NCBI GenBank assembly: GCA_946631855.1
Contig: CAMPAL010000004.1
Location: 1 to 55,075 of the forward strand
DNA: 55,075 bases
DNA from: an uncultured Treponema sp.
GTDB taxonomy: Bacteria > Spirochaetota > Spirochaetia > Treponematales > Treponemataceae
Direction: 5' to 3'
Shown: positions 31,565-40,050 of the stretch, piece by piece
Position numbering within the stretch: position 1 is the stretch's first letter
Layout: every line of letters begins with the position of its first letter
Made by a program: the position numbers and the translations under genes
Notes under the pieces: model-generated
What the model was told of the DNA's origin: nothing
The model's database searches: none
Seen by the model: only the letters and a program-made list of their open reading frames with translations

Positions 31565-33563
31565 TGCTTCTGTTAGCCTCCATTTTTAATATAGAAACAC
31601 TTTGAGAATCCTGAAGCATCTTACCAACAAGGTTACTATCGTGACTTACCGCAACAACAGGTACTGTTTTTAACATCTCCAAAACTAAATCTCCCAATTT
31701 ATTTGTATTTGTTTCATCTGAATTTGCATCCAATTCATCAATACAAATAAAAGGTACTCTAAACATTTTTGCAAGAGCGTATATAAAAGAAATGTTTATC
31801 AAGTTTTTTTCAAATGTACTACACATTTCATAAGTAATATCAGCTTCTTCAACATCTCCTAAAGGCCAGTTTCCTAAAATAAATTCCAATCCTTTTTCAT
31901 CTTGAATAATCTTCAAATCTTTATAGCCGAAATCAGTTACAATACTATTACAAACTTTTATAATATCATCCAAAACATTTTTCAAATGTATTTTCGGGAT
32001 ATTTGTAAAAATATCAGTAACGCGATTCCATTTATTTATTTCAGCTTCAATTGAAGACATAACTTCCTCAACTTCTTTTTCTTTTTGCTCAAAGTCTTTT
32101 ACCTTCAATTCAAATTCATTTATATATTGCTGGGTCTTTTTTATTTCATTTTCTTTCAAACTTTTTTCATTTTGAAAATTCATTTGAAGATTTTTCTTTT
32201 CTTGCAAAGCCGCGAGATTTGCATTCAAGGATGACATTTCCAAATCATCCACATTTTCAAAAACTTCAGACTTTAAACTGTTCAACTTTGCTTCTACAGA
32301 TTCAAGATATCTTTTCTTTTCTTCAATATCTTTTGAAAGCATTTCTTTTATTTGAATTGAATGCGCAACTTCGGAATTTTTGATTTTGATATTATTTATT
32401 TCTTTTTGTTTTTCAACTGAGAGATTTTCATTTTCTTTTATTTTCAAACCCAACTCATTCTTTGCGTTTTCTTCTTGAACTTTTGAATCTAAAAGATTTT
32501 GCAGCGAGTTTTGCATTTCAATTTTTTGAGATTCTTCCAAAGCCCTTTCGCAAGTTGGACAAATACCGTTTTTGAAAAGATTTATTCTTTTGTTTTCTGC
32601 ATCTATTTTTGTATTCAAAGCAGAAATACAGGAAATTTTTTCTCTAAAAGAAATGTTCAAAGTCTGCAGATTTGCTGTAATCTCTTTTGATTCTTTTTCC
32701 AAATCATCAGTTGATAATACTGTTAAATTCTGAGGAATTCGGTTTAATTCATTTTCTTTTTGAGTAATTATATTTTTTGTTTTTGCAGCTTCATTTTCCC
32801 AATAAACAATCTCGTTCTTTTTCTTTTCATTTTGGGCAACCACATTTTTTAGATTTTGCAACTTTGTATTTGTATTAAGTATTTCATTTTCCAAATCAGA
32901 AAGTACAAAACCTGGGTTTTTCAAATTCTTTAATGCATTTTCAGTATTTGAAAGTACAGCTTTGAAATTGTTCAAGGATTCCGATGCAGTTTGTAATGAG
33001 CCTTTTATATTATTTTGTTGATGAAGTTGGGTTTCTTTTTTTGTATAATTTTCCTTCAAAATATCTTTTACCAAAGACAACTCTTTTGTAAAGTTTATTT
33101 GAAGTATATCAACAAGGTTTTGCAGGTTTTTTGCTTTTGAATTTGAAATAAATTTCTCTTTGCCCTGCAAAGCAAAAGAAACTATATTGTGCTGTTCCTT
33201 AAAATGAGCTGCGAGAAAATTGTTTGCAACAGTATCCTCGTATTTTTGCCCATCATATTCAACTTCCCTCTTTATCTTCCTGCCCATTCCTTTTTGTAAA
33301 AAAAGGGATTTTATCAAAAGAGGTTTTCCAAGCCATTCACATTCCAAAATTACAGAAGCGTTTTTTGTCCCTTTTCTTATATAATTCGTTACGGAATTAC
33401 CTCTTTCCTTCAATTGAAAAGACAAAGCGAGGGCCTCCAATACAGAGCTTTTTCCTCCCCCATTTGGCCCAATTATTAAATTCAAATTTTTTGACAAATC
33501 AAAAACTTCATGCGAAAATTTCATGAAGTTTGTAAGTTCAAGTGTTTTTAAATGAAAGTCCAT
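31557..33563 (-). CDS. SbcC/Rad50/T4 gp46-like recombination ATPase
   Basis: 668 aa. Walker A GPNGGGKSS at 32-40, long coiled coils on both sides of a zinc hook CPTC (335-338), and a C-terminal Walker B FICIDELDAN followed by VAVSHD, the architecture of SbcC, Rad50 and T4 gp46. With a gp47/SbcD nuclease it would process DNA ends for recombination-dependent replication. No such nuclease gene is in the window. The first seven codons of the longest ORF run through the promoter; ATG 33563 is used, which gives a leaderless layout. Confidence 0.85.
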   Translation of the reverse strand: MDFHLKTLELTNFMKFSHEVFDLSKNLNLIIGPNGGGKSSVLEALALSFQLKERGNSVTNYIRKGTKNASVILECEWLGKPLLIKSLFLQKGMGRKIKREVEYDGQKYEDTVANNFLAAHFKEQHNIVSFALQGKEKFISNSKAKNLQNLVDILQINFTKELSLVKDILKENYTKKETQLHQQNNIKGSLQTASESLNNFKAVLSNTENALKNLKNPGFVLSDLENEILNTNTKLQNLKNVVAQNEKKKNEIVYWENEAAKTKNIITQKENELNRIPQNLTVLSTDDLEKESKEITANLQTLNISFREKISCISALNTKIDAENKRINLFKNGICPTCERALEESQKIEMQNSLQNLLDSKVQEENAKNELGLKIKENENLSVEKQKEINNIKIKNSEVAHSIQIKEMLSKDIEEKKRYLESVEAKLNSLKSEVFENVDDLEMSSLNANLAALQEKKNLQMNFQNEKSLKENEIKKTQQYINEFELKVKDFEQKEKEVEEVMSSIEAEINKWNRVTDIFTNIPKIHLKNVLDDIIKVCNSIVTDFGYKDLKIIQDEKGLEFILGNWPLGDVEEADITYEMCSTFEKNLINISFIYALAKMFRVPFICIDELDANSDETNTNKLGDLVLEMLKTVPVVAVSHDSNLVGKMLQDSQSVSILKMEANRSNV

Positions 33564-33572
33564 ATTACTTTG

Positions 33573-33582
33573 AAATATAGAC
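33573..33582 (-). promoter_or_regulatory. CTATATT promoter, leaderless type
   Basis: GTCTATATTT on the minus strand, ending about 10 nt before ATG 33563; probable promoter of the operon from SbcC-like to 27848. Confidence 0.55.
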
Positions 33583-33589
33583 AAATTGA

Positions 33590-33814
33590 CTATTTATTGG
33601 ACAGTACCCGAATCTCCGCGTTCTTTTTATCAAGTTCTCGGTTTAGAGTGAATATTTGGGATTCAAGTTCTGAAATTTTTTCTTTCAAGTCAAGATTTTC
33701 TTTGTTTAATTTTAAATATTTATCATAATAAAAATCATGCGGGATTTCAGAGAGCTCTTTTACTCTTTTTAATAAATGTTTTTGTGCTTTTATCAAATTA
33801 GCAATATAATCCAT
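33590..33814 (-). CDS. Small coiled-coil protein
   Basis: 74 aa, almost entirely heptad-like from residue 33 (LKLNKENLDLKEKISELESQ). ATG 33814 with AAGGGG upstream. Between NrdG and the SbcC-like gene; its promoter lies inside the end of nrdG. Confidence 0.65.
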   Translation of the reverse strand: MDYIANLIKAQKHLLKRVKELSEIPHDFYYDKYLKLNKENLDLKEKISELESQIFTLNRELDKKNAEIRVLSNK

Positions 33815-33846
33815 TAAAAACCCCTTTTATAAAAAATCTCAAAGAA

Positions 33847-34398
33847 TCAATATAGGTTAGTGTTTTCTGTGATATCCTCGAAAAACGGTGTATCAGTTTC
33901 CTCTTTATGATGTACTCTCAATATCCTTTGATTTGTGGATCCTCTATATCGAATTGCTACATCTTTCAACTCTTGAATAAAAGGACCGTCAATAATTACA
34001 TCAACGTATTTTAAGATTTCCCTAACCTTTTTTGCTTTCTTTTCATTGCTCAAAGCATCATCAATTACATAACCCGTCCAAAGCCAAATGTCTTTTTCAG
34101 GTTGAATTTCTTTTGCACTTTTTGCAAGATCCAAAACTTTATCCAAATTAAAGTCAGATAAAGGTTCCCCTCCTAAAATAGAAAGCCCTTTTATATATGC
34201 AGGGCTCAAAGAGTCTAAAACTTTTTGTTTTGATTCCGCTGTCCAGGGTTTACCTGAATTGATTGCCCATGCCGAGCTGTTATGACAACCAGGGCATGCA
34301 TTTCCTTCTAACGCTTTTTGGCAGCCTGAAAAATAAACACCTGTACGAAGTCCAGGCCCGTCAGCAGAATCATTTAAGCGAATAAGTGAATAATTCAT
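33847..34398 (-). CDS. nrdG: Anaerobic ribonucleotide reductase activase
   Basis: 183 aa radical-SAM protein. Cysteines 26, 35 and 38 in GCQKALEGNACPGC would hold the 4Fe-4S cluster, but the spacing is C-x8-C-x2-C, wider than the usual C-x3-C-x2-C of NrdG. GGEP at 76-79 binds AdoMet. It makes the glycyl radical on the class III reductase NrdD, so it implies growth of the host without oxygen. No nrdD gene is in this window. A CTATATT motif and an RBS-proximal hairpin lie upstream. Confidence 0.8.
   Translation of the reverse strand: MNYSLIRLNDSADGPGLRTGVYFSGCQKALEGNACPGCHNSSAWAINSGKPWTAESKQKVLDSLSPAYIKGLSILGGEPLSDFNLDKVLDLAKSAKEIQPEKDIWLWTGYVIDDALSNEKKAKKVREILKYVDVIIDGPFIQELKDVAIRYRGSTNQRILRVHHKEETDTPFFEDITENTNLY
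33849..33858 (-). promoter_or_regulatory. CCTATATT-class promoter inside the end of nrdG
   Basis: AACCTATATT on the minus strand is also the last codons of nrdG (Asn-Leu-Tyr-stop). It faces the coiled-coil gene at 33814. Confidence 0.55.
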
Positions 34399-34410
34399 AA
34401 TCTTTTAAAA

Positions 34411-34460
34411 CCTAAATATTAAGACATTTAGGTAATACCTCCAAAATTAAAATATAGATT
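34411..34460 (-). promoter_or_regulatory. nrdG promoter and leader hairpin
   Basis: On the minus strand ATCTATATTTT is followed by a strong GGAGGT (34442-34437), a two-codon ORF (ATG TCT TAA at 34427-34419), and a hairpin CCTAAAT/ATTTAGG (34432-34411). The nrdG ATG at 34398 is 12 nt after the hairpin arm. The strongest ribosome binding site therefore serves the mini-ORF, not nrdG. Confidence 0.5.
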
Positions 34461-34533
34461 TTTGATCTTCAATGTATTTTTTGTCAATTATTATACGAGT
34501 TTAAAAAAATTTTCTACTAATTAAATACAAACG

Positions 34534-34566
34534 AAAAGACCTAGTGTTACCAGCACTAAATCTTTT
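34534..34566 (+). repeat. Left-end hairpin of the TnpB element
   Basis: AAAAGA and TAGTG pair with CACTA and TCTTTT around a 7-nt loop. A subterminal imperfect hairpin of this kind is expected at the left end of IS200/IS605-group elements. The exact left boundary is not visible. Confidence 0.5.
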
Positions 34567-34599
34567 CTAAACAAAAACAATTATATGAGGTAATCGTTT

Positions 34600-35994
34600 A
34601 TGTCTAATACATTTAGTGAAGAATCTAAAAATCAATACAAAGCTTTTAAATTAAGATTATACCCAAATCAAGAACAGATTACTCTTATCAATAAAACTTT
34701 CGGTTGTTGCAGACAGATTTTCAACAATAGATTACAAGAAAAACAAGAATTTTACATTGACAATATTTTATCAATTCCAAAAGAAGAGCGAAAAATCAAA
34801 TCAAGAGAAATATGGAAACAATTTAAACCTTCAACAGAAAAAGAAATGAAGCAAAAGTTTCCATATATGAAAGAGGTTTCTGATAGAGCTTTACAAAGTG
34901 CGAGGCAAAACTGTGAAGCTGCTTTTTCTAACTTTTTCAAAAGTTTAAAAGGAAAGAGAAAAGGTAGAAAAATAGGTTATCCCCAATATAAATCCAAAAA
35001 AGAAACACATCAAAGTTACCAGGAAATGGCGATCTATAAAAGCAAGCATTTTAATTGGAATGCTAAAACAATTAAAATTCCAAAGTTAGGTAAGGTAAGG
35101 TTTTATGAAAAGTCTTTACCAAAATGGTGGAAAATTGTAGAAGAATTTGGTACATGCACAATTTCCAAAACTTCATCCGGAAGGTATTACATTTCTATAC
35201 TTTGTAAGCTGAAAAAAGACTGGTTTGAGGAAACTCCTAAAAATAGAAAGGATGCAATTGGTTTAGATTTTAGTCCTTCACTTTGTTATGTTGATTCAGA
35301 TAACAAAACTGGAAAAGATTTCGGGTATATGCCTCAAAAACAATCTAATCATAAAAAGTTGAGGAGATTAAGCAGAACATTTAATCGCCGTTTAAGAATA
35401 AAAGAAACAAATTCTCCGAGAAAAATCAATTCCAAAAATAAGGAAAAAGCGAGAATCAAGCTTGCCAAATTTGAGGAAAAGATTGCAAATAAAAGGAGAA
35501 ATTGGATAGAATTAGAAACAAAAAGGCTTACAACAAGTTACAACAAAGTTGTGATTGAAGACTTGAATCTGCAGGGAATGTCAAAATTCTTATGTAATGC
35601 TAAAAACATGGTAGATACAAGTTGGGGAACTTTTGTTTCTAAATTGGAATTGAAAGGAAAATCTTATGGCTGCAAAGTTATAAAAGCGGATAGGTATTTT
35701 CCAAGTTCTAAACTATGTCACGTTTGTGGTTGGAAGTATGAAGGTTTAAAACTTTCAGAAAGAAAATGGATATGTCCTTGTTGTAAAACAAAACATATCC
35801 GAGATCACAACGCTGCAATCAATTTGAAAAATTACATACCCACACAACATGGGGAATTTACGTCCACGGACTCTGAAAACAACTCCGAGACTTGCGAAGG
35901 AGTGTTAGCACTCGCTTTACAAGCATTAGAAGCAGAGAATGAAGTGGAAACAGTGATTGGTGACAACACTGAAAACAATCCTAAAAGTATTTAG
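34600..35994 (+). CDS. tnpB: TnpB, RNA-guided nuclease of an IS200/IS605-type element
   Basis: 464 aa. RuvC catalytic residues are all present: D223 (GLDFSP), E320 (VIEDLNLQGM) and D402 (RDHNAAINL). The zinc finger is CHVC (373-376) and CPCC (392-395). TnpB proteins use a guide RNA made from the right end of the element to cut DNA, which helps keep the element in place. There is no tnpA here, so this is a TnpB-only element that cannot move by itself. GAGG precedes ATG 34600. The Asn/Glu-rich tail after residue 410 overlaps the likely guide RNA region. Confidence 0.9.
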   Translation: MSNTFSEESKNQYKAFKLRLYPNQEQITLINKTFGCCRQIFNNRLQEKQEFYIDNILSIPKEERKIKSREIWKQFKPSTEKEMKQKFPYMKEVSDRALQSARQNCEAAFSNFFKSLKGKRKGRKIGYPQYKSKKETHQSYQEMAIYKSKHFNWNAKTIKIPKLGKVRFYEKSLPKWWKIVEEFGTCTISKTSSGRYYISILCKLKKDWFEETPKNRKDAIGLDFSPSLCYVDSDNKTGKDFGYMPQKQSNHKKLRRLSRTFNRRLRIKETNSPRKINSKNKEKARIKLAKFEEKIANKRRNWIELETKRLTTSYNKVVIEDLNLQGMSKFLCNAKNMVDTSWGTFVSKLELKGKSYGCKVIKADRYFPSSKLCHVCGWKYEGLKLSERKWICPCCKTKHIRDHNAAINLKNYIPTQHGEFTSTDSENNSETCEGVLALALQALEAENEVETVIGDNTENNPKSI

Positions 35995-36010
35995 CTTTTA
36001 GGTGGTTGGT
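35860..36010 (+). ncRNA. Probable omega (re)RNA region and right end of the TnpB element
   Basis: In this group the guide RNA covers the 3' end of tnpB and the element end. The hairpin CCTAAAAG/CTTTTAGG (35980-36002) includes the tnpB stop in its loop and is the likely right-end structure; the bases after 36002 would be the guide. Limits are approximate and the RNA is inferred. Confidence 0.4.
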
Positions 36011-36032
36011 ATTTCTCCTTTTTTGCTTTTAT

Positions 36033-37607
36033 TTAGTTCAGCGACCTTGCTTCAACCAAAATATAATCATCGCATGCCTTTAACGCTGAATAAAGCTCAT
36101 CACAAAATTTATCATTCCAGTTATGATTATTCATTTTGCCAGTTGCTCTATCTAAAAGCTTTTCGGCTTCATATTCTAAACTCCACCTTATTCCGTAAAA
36201 TCTGCCTTTAAACTTTTTTATAGAATTTGCCATTGCTTTGCAATCATCGTAAAAATCACTAATGATAAAACAAATATCATCTTTTGATGCCCATTTATTT
36301 ACGAAATCAATTGCTTTTGCCATATCATTGCAACTTCCGCGAGGAGCATTTTTTATAGCTGTAAGTTTGTCAATGCGCTGTAAGTCTGTATCAAACCAAA
36401 CAACACGAGATTTTGGGCCAACGCGGTTTTTAATATCATTAAACAAATGTACAGCCTGATTCAATTGTATAGAACCAATTGAGCCGGATGTATCTACAAT
36501 TATATAACAATTTCCAGTGTAAAAATTGATATTTTCTACCGTTTTTGAGCGAAGTACATTTCCAGCTTTTCCGCGATTGTAATTGTACAAAAAATCAGTT
36601 TTGAATTCTTTGTACTCATCAATTGTGTACTTTTGTATAAACTTTGCAACCTCTTTTCCAAGTGGAACGCAATGCAATTTTTTTGCCAAAGTGTTACGAA
36701 TAGATGCAGCGTTATTATCTGTTTCTCGGTCAAGAGATTGAAAATCATCTTCCCTTACCGCAGGCTTCATTTTCTCATTATCGCCAAGATCATCTATTGA
36801 ATCTGCAACTTTTTGAATATCAGCAGCAGAGATTCCGTTTTTAAGAGGATTTGAATCAAGTTCATCTGCAACTTTTTTTCTGAGAGGACTTTTACCAACC
36901 GCTGTAAGAAGTTGATTCTTTTCTTCAAGCTCTTTTGCAAGTTTTTCCAAAAGTTTTTCCGGATTCTGTAACATCAAATCAATGTACTGATGCCAAAAAA
37001 GTTTTATAGGAAATCCGTAATCATCCGGCCAAACAAGCTGTACAAGCAATTCCTTTTTATTTGCTTTTCGCTTTTTTAGAAAATCAGAGAGATACTTTTT
37101 TAGATAAGAATTGTTTTCTTTTTCTGCAAAGTATTTCAATGTATCAAAGCGTTCAACTGTTGCTTCCCAGTTTACTCGCCATTTTTCGTCTAAATCAAAA
37201 AGTTTAGAGTTTACCTCCATGTCCATTGCATGGTTTTGTACAATATGTAGAAAGTTTTTAAAAGTTGTGTCTTTTGCATCATAAGAGTTTATATCATAAT
37301 TTATGTACTTTTCAATTTTTGGCCAAGCTGCTCGAAATTTTTCTTCAACTTGTTTTATCAGCAATTCCTCATATTTTAAATGCTGAAAACGAATATGCCC
37401 ATACTCATGCATGAGAGATGATCTTCCAGCAGCAAAAGGAGAGAGAAAAACCTCGTACATGTTTTTTGCATTGCCTTTACGTGTAACATATGCTCCGTGC
37501 TCTGTGAGACTTTGATCATTTTTTGAGATTTTATTCAAAGTGTGTACAATCTTATCCATCTCTTTTTTGAGATCTTGAAAATGCTTGTATTCGTACTTCT
37601 CTTTCAT
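36033..37607 (-). CDS. DUF2201-like metallopeptidase plus VWA protein
   Basis: 524 aa. HEYGH at 67-71 is an HExxH zinc motif in a predicted N-terminal peptidase-like domain. DTSGS at 372-376 is the metal (MIDAS) site of a C-terminal von Willebrand A domain. That combination is the DUF2201 family, which in bacteria usually sits next to a MoxR-type AAA+ ATPase; here the MoxR gene lies 11 kb away (48065-49456) but has a nearly identical promoter and start region. Such pairs act as chaperones or remodelling machines for other proteins. ATG 37607 comes 18 nt after the motif with no ribosome binding site. Confidence 0.75.
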   Translation of the reverse strand: MKEKYEYKHFQDLKKEMDKIVHTLNKISKNDQSLTEHGAYVTRKGNAKNMYEVFLSPFAAGRSSLMHEYGHIRFQHLKYEELLIKQVEEKFRAAWPKIEKYINYDINSYDAKDTTFKNFLHIVQNHAMDMEVNSKLFDLDEKWRVNWEATVERFDTLKYFAEKENNSYLKKYLSDFLKKRKANKKELLVQLVWPDDYGFPIKLFWHQYIDLMLQNPEKLLEKLAKELEEKNQLLTAVGKSPLRKKVADELDSNPLKNGISAADIQKVADSIDDLGDNEKMKPAVREDDFQSLDRETDNNAASIRNTLAKKLHCVPLGKEVAKFIQKYTIDEYKEFKTDFLYNYNRGKAGNVLRSKTVENINFYTGNCYIIVDTSGSIGSIQLNQAVHLFNDIKNRVGPKSRVVWFDTDLQRIDKLTAIKNAPRGSCNDMAKAIDFVNKWASKDDICFIISDFYDDCKAMANSIKKFKGRFYGIRWSLEYEAEKLLDRATGKMNNHNWNDKFCDELYSALKACDDYILVEARSLN

Positions 37608-37614
37608 AGCATTA

Positions 37615-37626
37615 AATAATATAGGG
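37615..37626 (-). promoter_or_regulatory. CCTATATT-class promoter, leaderless type
   Basis: CCCTATATTATT on the minus strand before ATG 37607. AAAACCCTATATTATT is identical to the sequence before the MoxR gene at 49456. Confidence 0.65.
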
Positions 37627-37662
37627 TTTTAACATAAATCTTTTACAATTATATTTTTTTTG

Positions 37663-37669
37663 ACTAATT
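37663..37669 (+). promoter_or_regulatory. ACTAATT-class (late) promoter
   Basis: ACTAATTTTTATAAAA, then AAAGGAG and ATG 37697. Confidence 0.6.
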
Positions 37670-37696
37670 TTTATAAAAAAAAAAAGGAGAATTTTA

Positions 37697-38260
37697 ATGA
37701 GAATTAGAAAAAATTTGAGAGAGTCAGAAAATAAAATTTCTTGGGATGATTTTTCAGACCCTGTAACAGATGCTTTGGAAAAGAAATATTTGCCTTCGCG
37801 TGGAGATGGAGATAATATGGCAACTCAGGCCGTTACAGCAACCTGTAAATTGATTTACAAATGGTTTAATGACGGAGACGTTTACGACAATACTTACGGA
37901 ATGGAAGGTTGGGCAAATGACATTTCAGGTTCAGCAAACTGGTTGGCAAAGTACGTACCCGGTGCAGATGAAATTTTGATGAGAATTAAATCTAACGGAG
38001 ATAGCGAAAGCGGATATACAAAAATCCTATATGACTTAAACAAACTTATTTTCAATGAAGATTTGCTCACCGCTTTGGAATCTCAAGAAAAAATTGGAAA
38101 TGCATATCGCGAGGATGGCCCTTTTGCTTTTGTTGAATGGGGAGAATGCGATGAGTGCGGAGAAAAAGTAGAAGCTGCTGAAATGAGAGAAGGTTTGTGC
38201 CCTGATTGTTATCAAAGAATGATGAACGGTGAATTTGACGAAGAGGATGAGGATTATTAA
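37697..38260 (+). CDS. Unknown protein with C-terminal zinc ribbon
   Basis: 187 aa. CDECG and CPDC near residues 152-173 form a four-Cys zinc ribbon; the tail is very acidic (EFDEEDEDY). The N-terminal 150 residues are mostly helical and not recognised. Strong ribosome binding site, late-type motif, own terminator. Could be a virion or transcription-related protein; not assigned. Confidence 0.65.
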   Translation: MRIRKNLRESENKISWDDFSDPVTDALEKKYLPSRGDGDNMATQAVTATCKLIYKWFNDGDVYDNTYGMEGWANDISGSANWLAKYVPGADEILMRIKSNGDSESGYTKILYDLNKLIFNEDLLTALESQEKIGNAYREDGPFAFVEWGECDECGEKVEAAEMREGLCPDCYQRMMNGEFDEEDEDY

Positions 38261-38273
38261 AAATATGTGAAAA

Positions 38274-38308
38274 AAAAAGGATACCTTTTTTCGAGGGTAT
38301 CCTTTTTA
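38274..38308. terminator. Bidirectional terminator
   Basis: AAGGATACC pairs with GGTATCCTT, flanked by A and T runs; shared by 37697-38260 and the AAA+ gene ending at 38313. Confidence 0.85.
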
Positions 38309-38312
38309 TTTT

Positions 38313-39992
38313 TTACACTGAAAATCCAATATGTTTTGAATCTTCTTTTATCAATCTTTCTTTTTTACAGAAATCAAGAATTGTTTCAATTGAAGGTTGT
38401 GTTCCATAAAGCACTTCATCCAAAGTGATTTTACGGCGAATGTTTTCAATTTGGCCTCCGCTGAAATCATATTTTACAACTTTTTCCAAATCTTCATCAC
38501 TCAATGTTTCCAGCTTGCTTTTCCAAATTTTTTTCTTTGTTTCTTCTTTTGGATTTTCCAATTTCAATTTAAACAAAATACGCCTATCAAAAGCAGCATC
38601 CAAATTTGATTCTGCTAAGTTAGATGTCAAAATACAAATTCCGTCAAAGTTTTCAAACTCTTCAAGAATTATATTCTGCATTGCGTTTTCCATTTTGTCA
38701 ACGGATTCGTTTTTACCTCCTCCTAAAGTTGAGCGCTTTGAAATTACTCCATCTGCCTCATTGAAAAGCAAAATAGGCTTTTTCTTCTTTTTTGAATTTT
38801 TATAAGACTCAAAAATGGCTTTTGTGTTTTTTTCAGATTCCCCAACCCAGCAAGAACGTACTTCCTGAATATTTACGTGAAACAAATCTCTTCCCGTCAT
38901 TCTCGCAAGCTGCATTGCTGTTTCTGTTTTACCAGTTCCAGGGGGTCCGTACATCAAAATAATCAAGCCTTTTGGCATGTTCTTTTCTTCAAGGCGTTCT
39001 CTCATTTTGAGATACATTTTATCTTCAAGTAATCCTTTCAAACGATTTATATCCTGTTCATTTTCAGGGTTGTAAAACAAAGTCTTTTCTTTTATATCTT
39101 CGCTTTTTATTACTCCGAGTTCTTTTACTTTTGTTGCAGAAAAAAGAATTTCAGCATCTCCTTTGAAAATCTGTTCTTTCGCCCAATTTCCCCAAGAGAT
39201 TCTTATATTATCTCCCAAGTTATTTTTTTCAACTTTGAAAATATCTTTTTTTATAAAAAGAGAATCTCCTTCTTTAAAAGCTTTCATCATTTTAATAATA
39301 AAGCCAGGATCTCCTTCTCTTATATCTTCCAAACATCCTTTCAAAGAAACATCTGTTTTTCCATCTACTAAAGAACTACCCGCTCTTGCGAAAAAATTCA
39401 AAGCTTCTTGAGGGGCAAAATAAGTATCCCAATTATCTTTTTTAAAAAGAGATAAAACAGGATCATCTGAATAAAGAGAATCTACTAGTTGCGCATAATA
39501 AAAAGACTTGTCAATAAACCCTTCTTTTGCAGTTCTATAAAGAAAAGCCAAACAATCATTTTTTGTATTTGAAACAACAGGTTTGTAAGGTTTGAATTCT
39601 TTATTGTAACAAATTATTTGTTCCAATTCATCAGGAAGTTTAAAATATGTATATTTGCTGAAAGTACCTTTTACATATTTTTGATTATATCTTAGAGCAA
39701 AAAATCCTTTTGAAATCAATTCATCCATTTCAGGGAGTAATTCAGCATATTGAAAAGGTTCCAAATCCAAATAATTTTGAATTTCTTCAAATTGCCACCA
39801 ATCTGCTGTTGTATTTATTGATTGAGTTGCAAAAAATGAAAAAAGACAGGCCTGTTGCATTCCTAGATTACTCCAAGCCATTACTCTTTGTAAATGCTTA
39901 TTTGAGAGAGGAACATTTAATTTATTCCTTTTGCACATGGAATAAAAGACTTCTCTTATTTCTGCGAATATTGGTTTTTTATTTTCTTCCAT
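38313..39992 (-). CDS. AAA+ ATPase with long unique N-terminus
   Basis: 559 aa. Walker A GPPGTGKT at 349-356, Walker B LLFNEADG at 408-415 (Asn in place of the usual first Asp), then ILTSN as sensor 1 and DRRI as arginine finger. The first 330 residues are not recognised; they may bind the target. The motif CTATATTTTT begins 18 nt before ATG 39992 with no ribosome binding site. Upstream lies palindrome array 2. A remodelling or unfolding role follows from the family. Confidence 0.8.
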   Translation of the reverse strand: MEENKKPIFAEIREVFYSMCKRNKLNVPLSNKHLQRVMAWSNLGMQQACLFSFFATQSINTTADWWQFEEIQNYLDLEPFQYAELLPEMDELISKGFFALRYNQKYVKGTFSKYTYFKLPDELEQIICYNKEFKPYKPVVSNTKNDCLAFLYRTAKEGFIDKSFYYAQLVDSLYSDDPVLSLFKKDNWDTYFAPQEALNFFARAGSSLVDGKTDVSLKGCLEDIREGDPGFIIKMMKAFKEGDSLFIKKDIFKVEKNNLGDNIRISWGNWAKEQIFKGDAEILFSATKVKELGVIKSEDIKEKTLFYNPENEQDINRLKGLLEDKMYLKMRERLEEKNMPKGLIILMYGPPGTGKTETAMQLARMTGRDLFHVNIQEVRSCWVGESEKNTKAIFESYKNSKKKKKPILLFNEADGVISKRSTLGGGKNESVDKMENAMQNIILEEFENFDGICILTSNLAESNLDAAFDRRILFKLKLENPKEETKKKIWKSKLETLSDEDLEKVVKYDFSGGQIENIRRKITLDEVLYGTQPSIETILDFCKKERLIKEDSKHIGFSV

Positions 39993-40000
39993 TTGTTAGA

Positions 40001-40010
40001 AAAATATAGT
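40001..40010 (-). promoter_or_regulatory. CTATATT promoter, leaderless type
   Basis: ACTATATTTT on the minus strand before ATG 39992. Confidence 0.5.
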
Positions 40011-40050
40011 TATAGAATGTGTTAAGTATACAGCAAAACTAAAAAGAATT

